From: Diospyros lotus
Lineage: Eukaryota; Streptophyta; Magnoliopsida; Ericales; Ebenaceae
Length of the DNA stretch: 64,000 nt
Assembly (NCBI RefSeq): GCF_014633365.1
Contig: NC_068347.1
Coordinates: 35,258,116-35,322,115, forward strand
Reading direction: 5' to 3'
The translations under genes and the position numbers were made by a program. This document shows, one piece after another, positions 54,868-63,155 of this stretch. Numbering within the stretch: the first letter of the stretch is position 1; each line of letters begins with the position of its first letter. The notes beneath the pieces are model-generated. The model worked only from the letters and a program-made list of their open reading frames with translations. It was not told where the DNA came from and searched no databases.

Positions 54868-56226
54868 ATGGATATGGAAATCCAACTGGTTTCAACCCAA
54901 TACGTCAAGCCTTCTTCTCCCACACCCCCTCACCTTAAAACCTTCCACATTTCTCTCTTGGACCAGCTCCTCGCTTCTGCTTACGTTCCCATCGTCTTTC
55001 ACTACCCCATACCCGATGCCACCTCCGTCAAACAAGTGTTGGCTCGTTTAAAGACTTCGCTCTCCGAGACCCTGTCTCGATTTTACCCACTTGCTGGACG
55101 ACTTAAAGATCATATGTCGTTCGAATGTAACGATGAAGGGGTTCTATTCATAGAAACTCATGTTAATCGTGACATGTCTGAGTTTCTTAAACAGCCCGAA
55201 CTCGAGCTACTGCACCAATTTGTTCCTTACCAAGACTTCGTGCCCGAGCCAGAAACTACCTTATCTCACCTAGCCATTCAAGTCAATGTATTTGCTTCTG
55301 GGGGAATTTCCATTGGCGTGTCGATGTCGCACAAGGTCCTAGATGCAAATACATTGGTTTCTTTCCTCAAGTGTTGGACTGCCTTGTCTACTGGCTGTCA
55401 AGACAGAGCAATGTTCCCTGACCTTACCTCAGCATCCTCCCTTTTCCCTCCGAGGTCCGAACAACTACCACGTAGCATGGCATATCTCAAGGAAAGTTGG
55501 TTGAACGAAGGGAAAAGCATCTTGAGGAGATTTGTTTTTGATGGCGATGCCATAAAAGCTCTGAAGATCAAGGCCACTAGCCAACTAGTTCCTTATCCAA
55601 GCAGCTCCCAAGTGATAACTTCTTTAATCTGGACGCGTGCAATGGCTGCTTCCGCAACAGTCAAAGGCTCCCAACACCCATCCACGTTGGTCTTTGCAGT
55701 AAACATGCGGCCGCGAATGGTATCGCCGTTGTCTGAAAATGCGTTTGGGAATATCTTCTGGCTAACAAGTGCACAGCACCATGCAGCCCACACAAATGAA
55801 AATGATGAGATGCAAGTTGTGGTGGGTCGGGTGAAGGAAGCAGTTAAAAAGCTAGACAGTACTTTTATCCAAAGCATGCAAGGGGGTGAAGGGTTTCACA
55901 ACATTCGCAAGTTGATGGAAGAAAGAGATGAAGCATATGCCAAAGAAAGACCCGAAATGTACATGGTCAGCGACTTGAGAAGTTTCAGAATGTCAGAACT
56001 AGATTTCGGGTGGGGAAAGCCTATTTGGGTTAGCCATGTTTGGGGGTTCCCCAGTTCAGTGTTTGTAAATGGGATATTTCTAGCCGAAAGCAGCGTGAAC
56101 GGAGGAGGAATAGAAGCATGGGTGCACTTGGATGAGCCTGAAATGGCTATTTTGGAACAGGACCCTGAATTCTTACGCTACGCTTCCTCAAATCCTGGTT
56201 TTTCAATGCCATCATCACGGTCATAG
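54868..56226 (+). CDS. BAHD acyltransferase (gene 5)
   Basis: A 452-residue intronless copy with His155-Lys-Val-Leu-Asp159, YPLAGR and an intact DFGWG at 379-383. Numbering is two higher than in its neighbours because translation can begin Met-Asp-Met-Glu; the second Met (54874) aligns with the other copies, so either may be used. It differs at Glu86 (Ser-Phe-Glu-Cys where others have Asp), His-Gln before Phe-Val-Pro, an added Gly in Asn-Gly-Gly-Gly-Ile, and a Ser-Arg-Ser C-terminus. It is the sister of the split pseudogene by coding, promoter and 3' flank, and the only surviving copy of that pair. All motifs are intact, so activity is plausible. Confidence 0.95.
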   Translation: MDMEIQLVSTQYVKPSSPTPPHLKTFHISLLDQLLASAYVPIVFHYPIPDATSVKQVLARLKTSLSETLSRFYPLAGRLKDHMSFECNDEGVLFIETHVNRDMSEFLKQPELELLHQFVPYQDFVPEPETTLSHLAIQVNVFASGGISIGVSMSHKVLDANTLVSFLKCWTALSTGCQDRAMFPDLTSASSLFPPRSEQLPRSMAYLKESWLNEGKSILRRFVFDGDAIKALKIKATSQLVPYPSSSQVITSLIWTRAMAASATVKGSQHPSTLVFAVNMRPRMVSPLSENAFGNIFWLTSAQHHAAHTNENDEMQVVVGRVKEAVKKLDSTFIQSMQGGEGFHNIRKLMEERDEAYAKERPEMYMVSDLRSFRMSELDFGWGKPIWVSHVWGFPSSVFVNGIFLAESSVNGGGIEAWVHLDEPEMAILEQDPEFLRYASSNPGFSMPSSRS

Positions 56227-56425
56227 ATTGATGCTTTTGGCGTCTCCAATTTCACCCCTTTTTCTTTTTAGTTATTTATTTGTAACAATGGTATTATATG
56301 ACGTTATATATAAGCGGATTATACACCTTTGATTGGAGCACTCGATGCCGTTTAAGGAGCAACTACTAGTTCAATTTGACCTGAATCCTTAATTGTATTG
56401 TAGCACATCTTTGGTTAACGAAGAC
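56227..56425 (+). other. 3' flank of gene 5
   Basis: Shared with 50381-50530 and, after the Mutator-like element, with 52121 onward (TTTGACCTGAATC). It therefore serves as the empty site for that insertion. Confidence 0.75.
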
Positions 56426-56435
56426 TATATACATA

Positions 56436-56620
56436 TAGCGCTTAGGGTATAAGTCGAGTGGTTGGACAAACAATTTACTTGATTTGCATCGATAGGTTGT
56501 GAGTTCGATTCTCGCACTGCATAATGATGTAAAACCTCACACTTACGATTTACCTCCTCTACCAAATTCGAGAGTATGAGAAGCAGGGACTGCATAAATG
56601 CGATCATCCCAATACTATAT
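56436..56620 (+). mobile_element. tRNA-derived SINE
   Basis: The head reads AAGTCGAGTGGTTGGAC (A-box-like) and, 35 bp on, GAGTTCGATTCTC (B box, matching GGTTCGANTCC in its core), the split RNA polymerase III promoter. A body with GATTTACCTCC and CATAAATGCGATCATCCCAAT follows, as in plant SINEs. ACTATATA before and ACTATATT after may be the target duplication. It cannot fold as a complete tRNA. Confidence 0.65.
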
Positions 56621-56624
56621 TATT

Positions 56625-58080
56625 TATTAATGTCTATGCAGTACTTCTCTTAATATTATTTACAGAGTCGAGCAACATTTCAATTAAATCAAAATAATTC
56701 AAAATTGATAGTTAAGTTGCAAATTCTGAAACTAAGAAATACAAAATTCTGAAACTAGAAGTGTAATTTACACCATTAGTTTATGGTTAGTGCTACCATT
56801 TTTTATACACGTTCCAATTGCAATAAGTCATTTGAAAATATTATTTACACATTCAAATTTGATATTTTTACTTACATTCTGTGTTAATATCTTATACATT
56901 TGTATTGATATGAGACACAATATAAGATATCAATATAAAACACCACCATAAATAACAAATTTAAATATTCAAATAATATTTTCATAATCAATTAATAGTG
57001 ATGTAGCAAGAGCTTAACACAACGGAGAGACCATAAAAGTCCAAGAGATAAATGATCTCATAATAAAATTATTGATAATTTGAGATTTGTTTGTTTGGGA
57101 AAAGTGTTTTTCTTAGAGAATTAAAATAATTTTTAAATAAAACAATTTCCTGGGAAGAAATAAGGATAGAGCTGGAGAATGAGCCAACAACGAGGGTAGA
57201 TGATGATGATGATGATGAAGGTGGTGATGCCGATGGGAACGCATATAAGGACAGGGAACAGAAACGACGATAGTGAGGCAGATGATAAACAATAGATAAT
57301 AACTCTCTCTAATATAGCTTTTAACTTTTATCGTACCTAATTGCTGTTCAAAGAGTAACTTTTCTCAAAATTTAACACTAGGAGTGTTCAAAGAGTAACC
57401 TTGGATTTTTATGGTTCTGAAAGATCCAGTTATACGGGAACCAAGAACGAGTTTTTCCCTCCTTTTTATTCCTATATAAATAAATAAAATCTAAATAAAT
57501 AACCACATTTAACTTTAAAAATTCGTTAATATTTACTTACACTCCTTTTTAAGTTTAATTTAATTATAAAACACTACTAAAAATCGAAACAACTAGATCT
57601 ATATTCAATAAGTCTCCCTTTAACCATTCTATCTTTTATCAACATAATATGGTGAATTTTAGAACCCAAATGGAAACTAAAAAAAAAAAAAAAAGTGACA
57701 CAGACATAACATATAAATATATGTATATAAATAGGTTATATTATTCAATATCTAGAGTAAATTTTCATGGCAATTCCACATGCCATAATTGTCAATATAA
57801 TAACAACTCTACTACCATGTTTATAAAATAATTAATTGTCTTACTTTTAAATAAATATGTATTAGAAACTTGATGACATCAAAAATCGATTATGAATTGA
57901 ATTTATAAAGTTTATACAAAATTTGGATCTTGTCTAAAGCTAATCTACCCTTGCACTTTCTGCACACGTAAAATTAGAATAGATATAATCCTAAACTTGA
58001 CGGAAAGATATCGTTTTGATATTTAAGTCAGTCAATAACTTTAGAAATAATTTAGAAAAGGTTGAAAGAAGGATGTGATG
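56625..58080. other. AT-rich spacer after gene 5
   Basis: No supported gene. It includes a GAT repeat near 57200-57220, an A-run near 57680-57693, and sequence shared with 53060-53340. Confidence 0.45.
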
Positions 58081-58701
58081 TGGTCCCTTTGACTCCCTCT
58101 TGAGATTTTTATATACATTTATGATTGAACTTTATGATAAAGATCACGATGAGAATTGACAGACCTCCTCATACTATAAAGGACTTAAGTTTATAGATGT
58201 TAGGACAAATGACGTAAAAAACCCATTATGTGATTCTCTTTAGTACGCTTGAGTTTACTTACTTTAGAGGTTATTTGTCTCATGTAGAGAGTTAATCCTG
58301 TCATAATTGTCTCTAAAAAAAACTATCGGATAAATACTCTAAGACCTTCTATTTGAACTTTGCTCTTGAAAATCACTTCTACCCTAGCCTAAACGATACT
58401 TCACTACCCATCTTCCACCCAAATTGAGTTTTCTCGTATTACTTTTCTTCGGGTGTTTTGAAAAGCATTATCCGATCATAATCAATATTCTCAGACCATG
58501 CCATTCGGGTTCATCCTACTAGTTACTGATGCTTTAACCCCTAACACTACTTTAGTGATGTGACTTTTGGACGAGATAAATTCTTCTACTTTCTTGGACA
58601 ATAATTAACATTTCTGAAAATTAAAACTATAAACCCTTGCATGGCAGTTATTAGTAGCAAAATTGTGGAGTTTATTTCACATTAATTAAAGGATACGTAT
58701 A
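58080..58701. other. Distal upstream segment of gene 6, duplicated before gene 7
   Basis: Collinear with about 61885-62601. Shared words include CCTTTGACTC, AAAATCACTTCTACCCTA, AAACGATACTTCACTACCCATCTTCCACC and CCTTGCATGGCAGTTATTA. There is no ORF. It shows that the unit duplicated to make genes 6 and 7 includes more than 2 kb of upstream DNA. Confidence 0.75.
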
Positions 58702-59456
58702 TGTTAGGATTTATGATTCAAAATGTATTATCATTTTATTTGTTTTGTGCTTTCTATTTGCATTTTGATATATGCATTTGAGTTTTATCTTACTTACATT
58801 TAATTGAAGTTTAAATGTGTATATGATTTACTGATTATTTGGTGGGCCAATAGCCATTGGGCTTAGATCTCGTTTTATGAGCCAAGCCCATTTTTCGTGT
58901 GGCCCATGCATGTTTGCCCCAGTGCAGCTCGTTGCCTGCTGCTATATAAGGGCAGCTTCTTGCCCTAACTGAATCAAATCACTCACTCTTTCATTTTCTA
59001 AAATCCTAGTTCGGCACATGAAGTGAGACTCTCTCTTGCTTGTAAATCTTTCTCTTGTTCAATTGGCTTTGGTTTGTTGTAAGATCACTTGGTAAGTCTA
59101 TATTATTTTAATCTCTATTGTTGAATCACCTGAGGCGTGAGAAATTTGGTATAACTGATAGATCAGATTCTTGACATGATCTTGAGATTGATAGAACAGA
59201 TCTTATACTTGTTCTTGTATTTTGTTTTCTGTTTTCAATTTATGTATTTGCAATACGTTTTGTTCTTATTATGATTTTGTAATCCGATTTTAATCGAAAG
59301 TTATTAGTAGATTAACTAGAAACGGAATCTCTGTCGTGAGTAGGATCTTTTGATCTGAATACGTAACTCGTTGTGTTGTCATTTTTTGTTTCTATTTTAC
59401 TGCACTTATTTTTGATTGGTTTTGCCGATTGAAAAGGGTTGCAATATATATCGGCA
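58702..59456 (+). mobile_element. Copia-like solo LTR upstream of gene 6
   Basis: 755 bp from TGTTAGGATTTATG to ATATCGGCA, flanked by GTATA (58697-58701) and GTGTA (59457-59461). The duplicate segment before gene 7 has the unoccupied site GTATA at 62597-62601 with the same bases on each side, so the borders are exact. It has a TATA box (CTATATAAGG near 58942) and a leader. It shares ordered blocks with 10295-11060. Confidence 0.93.
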
Positions 59457-59461
59457 GTGTA

Positions 59462-59929
59462 TAATTAAATTGCATCCAGCACAGACGAAATCACGGAAAT
59501 GGCCAGCGGCCAGCAGTCCCTGGGTTGAGACAGAGCCTTGATAATTAATTTAATTCAATGCCCCTCATGTTGCGCGAGCATCCTCTAATTATAATATTAA
59601 TACTTAATTATATATATATATATATGGGCGCATTACTTGAATAAATCCCCGTTGGAACTATAATTTTTACTATTTATTTGTGGGAACTGTGTATCCCATC
59701 TCGAAACACTGTGTGACATGACTTTCAAATATGATTTTTTTAATTAATCGATTCACTTCTCTTTATATATATATATACATATAGAGAGAGAGAGAGAGAG
59801 AGAGAGATCATGTTGCAAGGCCTCCCCCCCCCCCCCCCCCCCCCCCTTCTCTCTCTCTCTCTCCCTCACTCTCGTTTTTGAACAAACTTCTTAGGTTTGA
59901 CCCCAGTTAACACACACACATACATTCTC

Positions 59930-59964
<35 letters not shown>

Positions 59965-60213
59965 TTTGAACAAACTTCTTAGTTTTGACCCCTGTTAACA
60001 CACACATATGCATTCAATCCCCAACTGCTATATATATATATAGGTTATACTCTCTTTCAGGCTCTTCACATCAATTAACCAAAGTATCAAGTCTCTGAAA
60101 CCAAGAGCTCTCCAGCATTCTCTCTCTCTCTCTCTCTCTTCCTCTCCCTCTCTGTCTTTGTAAGCCTCTGCTTGCTCTTCATTAATCTTTCATTCTTCAA
60201 AGAGACCATCCAC
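59462..60213 (+). promoter_or_regulatory. Promoter and 5' leader of BAHD gene 6
   Basis: The TATA run is at about 60029-60042 in CCAACTGCTATATATATA. Two near-identical modules CTCGTTTTTGAACAAACTTC each lead to a W-box core TTGACC (59897-59902 and 59985-59990). Gene 7 has only one, so the module was duplicated here between CT repeats. TGGGAACTGTGTATCCC lies at about 59681-59697. A run of 23 C lies at 59824-59846. The leader holds a further (CT)n run at about 60119-60138. Confidence 0.65.
59824..59846. repeat. Run of 23 cytosines followed by (TC)n
   Basis: An uninterrupted C tract in the gene 6 promoter, about 185 bp upstream of the TATA run, next to a CT microsatellite. Gene 7's promoter has only CT repeats at the matching place. 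Confidence 0.85.
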
Positions 60214-61551
60214 ATGGAGATTCAAGTGATTTCAAGGGAATACATCAAGCCATCTTCTCCAACACCCTCTCACCTTAGAACCTTCACCATTTCTCTCTTG
60301 GACCAGCGTCTCAGTACTGCTTACGTCCCCTTCGTCTTTCACTACCCCATATCCGATGCCAGCTCTATCAAGCAAATCTTGGCTCGTTTGAAAAGTTCGC
60401 TGTCCGAAACCCTGTCTCGCTTCTATCCGTTGGCTGGTCGGCTTAAGGATCACATGTTGTTTGATTGCAATGATGAAGGAGTTCTATTCATAGAAACCCA
60501 TGTTCGTTGCGACATGTCCGAGTTTCTTAAAAAGCCTGAAATCGAAGTCCTGCACCGATTTGTCCCTTACCAAGGCTTCGTTCCAGAGCCACAAAATACC
60601 TTATCTCACCTAGCTATTCAAGCCAACGTATTTGCTTCTGGGGGAATTTCCATTGGTGTGTCAATGTCGCACAAGGTGTTAGATGCAAATACACTGGCTT
60701 CTTTCCTTAGGTGTTGGACTGCCTTGTCTAGCGGCTGTCAAGACCAAGCAATATTCCCTGACCTCAGCTCAGCATCCTCGCTTTTCCCTCCTAGCTCCGA
60801 ACAACTACCACGTAGCATGGCGAATTGCAAGGAGAGTTGGTTGAATCAAGGGAAAAGCACCTTGAGGAGATTTGTGTTCGATAGTAATGCCATAAAAGCC
60901 CTCAAGGTCAAGGCCACTAGCCAGTTAGTCCCTTATCCAAGCAGTTCCCAAGTGATAACTTCTTTAATCTGGACGCGTGCAATGGCTGCTTCTGCAATAG
61001 TCAAAGGCTCCCAACAACCATCCACGTTGGTTTTTGCAGTAAACATGCGGCCACGAATGGCTTCACCATTGTCCGAAAACGCATTTGGGAATGTCTTCTG
61101 GCTAACAAGTGCACACCACAATGCAGCCCACACAAAACAAAATGATGAGCTGCAAGTTGTGGTGGGTCGTGTGAAGGAAGCAGTTGAAAAAATAGACTCT
61201 AAATTTATCCAAAGTATGCAAGAAGATGAAGGGTTTCACAAGATATGCAAGTTGATGGAAGAAAGAGATGAAATATATGCCAAAGAAAGACCTGAAATGT
61301 ACATGGTCAGCGACTTGAGAAGCTTTAGATTGTCGGAATTCGGGTGGGGAAAACCTATTTGGGTTTGCCATGTTTGGGGATTTCCCAGTTCAGTGTTTAT
61401 CAATGGGGTATTTCTAGCAGAAAGCAGTGTGAACGGAGGAATAGAAGCATGGGTGCACTTAGATGAACCTGAGATGACTATTCTAGAACAAGATCCTGAG
61501 TTCCTAAGCTACGCTTCCTCAAATCCAGGTTTTTTTATGACATCATCATAG
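60214..61551 (+). CDS. BAHD acyltransferase with EFGWG motif (gene 6)
   Basis: A 445-residue intronless copy. An in-frame ATG at 60172 would add 14 residues, but the ATG at 60214 aligns with every other member and is preferred. His153-Lys-Val-Leu-Asp157 and YPLAGR are intact. A 6-bp in-frame deletion turns Ser-Glu-Leu-Asp-Phe-Gly-Trp-Gly of other copies into Ser-Glu-Phe-Gly-Trp-Gly, so the structural motif is EFGWG at 375-379 and the loop before it is two residues shorter. Cys replaces Ser in the following Trp-Val-Cys-His segment, and Arg32 replaces Leu in Asp-Gln-Arg-Leu. The copy is open throughout, and its upstream DNA pairs it with gene 7. Whether the altered motif supports activity is open. 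Confidence 0.93.
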   Translation: MEIQVISREYIKPSSPTPSHLRTFTISLLDQRLSTAYVPFVFHYPISDASSIKQILARLKSSLSETLSRFYPLAGRLKDHMLFDCNDEGVLFIETHVRCDMSEFLKKPEIEVLHRFVPYQGFVPEPQNTLSHLAIQANVFASGGISIGVSMSHKVLDANTLASFLRCWTALSSGCQDQAIFPDLSSASSLFPPSSEQLPRSMANCKESWLNQGKSTLRRFVFDSNAIKALKVKATSQLVPYPSSSQVITSLIWTRAMAASAIVKGSQQPSTLVFAVNMRPRMASPLSENAFGNVFWLTSAHHNAAHTKQNDELQVVVGRVKEAVEKIDSKFIQSMQEDEGFHKICKLMEERDEIYAKERPEMYMVSDLRSFRLSEFGWGKPIWVCHVWGFPSSVFINGVFLAESSVNGGIEAWVHLDEPEMTILEQDPEFLSYASSNPGFFMTSS

Positions 61552-62601
61552 TTTATATAGTGCTACTTAATCAGTTGAAAGAAATTTGTCTCCATCTTTG
61601 TACTTCTTATCTTTTATTTGTCTAGCTGTTCATTTATTTTGTAACAATAATAAAACATCATAAGATGTTCGAAAGAGTTACAATTCAAATCTTACACGAA
61701 TTGTATCCTAAACGCATGTTTAGGTTCTAAGATGGACAAATGAATTGCAGTAACAAAAGTGCATTAATGAAAGTTTTTACATTTAACTAAATATCGATGT
61801 GAGTTTTGGTCATGGGTTGCCTGTTCTTGCCGCGTCTTTAATGAAATGTTTTTATATTTAACTAAATATCCATGTATGATGGACAAATGAATTGGATACC
61901 TTTGACTCACTCCTTAGATTTTTACATACCTTTTCGATTGAACTTCATAATAAAGATGACGATAAGAATTGGCAGACCTTCTCATATTACAAAGGATTAT
62001 TGGTTTTCCATGGTTTTAGGAGTCAAAGAGTGATTTAGATTGAAATTAGTGAATGAGTGTGAAATATCTTGTCTCAGATTTATAGTTGCAGGGCAAATGA
62101 TACAAAGAAGACTTAGAAACCCCATCATGTGATTATCTTTACTGCGCTTGAGGTTACTTGCTTTAGAGGTTGTTTGTCTCATGCTGTGAGCTTATCCTAT
62201 CGTAATTATCTCTAAAAGAAGGCTTATCAGATAAATACTCTAGACCTTGTAGTTGAACTTTGCTCATGAAAATCACTTCTACCCTATCCTAAACGATACT
62301 TCACTACCCATCTTCCACCTAAATTGAGTTTTCTCGCATTGCTCTTCTTCAGGTGCTTTGAAGAGCATCATCCAATCAGAATCAATATTCGCTACTGTAC
62401 ATCATGTCATTCGGGTTCATCATATGAGTTGATTGATGCTTTAACCTCTGATACAACTTTAGTGATGTGACTTCTGAATGACATAAATTCTTCTACATTC
62501 TTGGACAATAATTAACATTTCTGAAACTATAAACCCTTGCATGGCAGTTATTATTAGCAAAATTGTGAAGTTTATTTCACATTAATTAAAGGATAGGTAT
62601 A
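61552..62601. other. Spacer between genes 6 and 7
   Basis: 3' flank of gene 6, then from about 61885 the duplicate of the segment at 58080-58701. No gene. It contains the empty target site GTATA (62597-62601) for the solo LTR seen at 58702. A short internal repeat (TTTTTACATTTAACTAAATATC and TTTTTATATTTAACTAAATATC) lies at about 61773-61872. Confidence 0.7.
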
Positions 62602-62888
62602 TAATTAAATTGCATCCAGCCCAGACGAAATCATAGATATGGCCAGCGGCCAGCAGCCCCTGGGTTGAGACAAAGCCTTGATAATTAATTTAATTTAATG
62701 CGCCTCATGTTACGTGAGCATCGTCTAATTATAATATTAATACTTATATATATATGGGCGTATTAGTTGAATAAATCCCCGTTGGAACTATTGTTTTCAC
62801 TATTTATTTGTGGAAACTGTGTGTATCCCATCTCGAAACACCGTGTGACATGACTTTCAAATATAGATAGATAGATCATGTCGCAAGG

Positions 62889-62923
<35 letters not shown>

Positions 62924-63155
62924 TTTCAACAAACTTCTTAGTTTTGACCCCAGTTAACACGCATATACATTCAATCCCCTGCTGCTATATATATAGGCTA
63001 CTCTCTCTTTCAGGCCCTTCACATCAATTAACGAAAGTACCAAGTCTCTAAACCCAGAGCTCTCCAGCCCTCTCTCTCACTCTCTCTCCGTGTCTTTGTA
63101 AGCCTCTGCTTGCTCTTCATTAATTAATCTTTTATTCTTCAAAGAGACCATCCAC
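62602..63155 (+). promoter_or_regulatory. Promoter and 5' leader of BAHD gene 7
   Basis: The TATA run is at 62986-62995 in CTGCTGCTATATATATAGG, 160-170 bp before the ATG. A single TTGACC W-box core lies at 62944-62949 after CTCGTTTTTCAAC. TGGAAACTGTGTGTATCCC lies at about 62811-62829 and a (CT)n run at about 62890-62920. Confidence 0.65.

Noticed and set aside
56436..56525. Possible tRNA gene
   Set aside because: Only the A and B boxes are tRNA-like; the acceptor stem and cloverleaf cannot be formed, and a SINE body follows.
60172..60213. Upstream in-frame ATG giving gene 6 fourteen extra residues
   Set aside because: The added residues have no counterpart in any other copy and the ATG at 60214 aligns with all of them; it is kept only as an alternative start.
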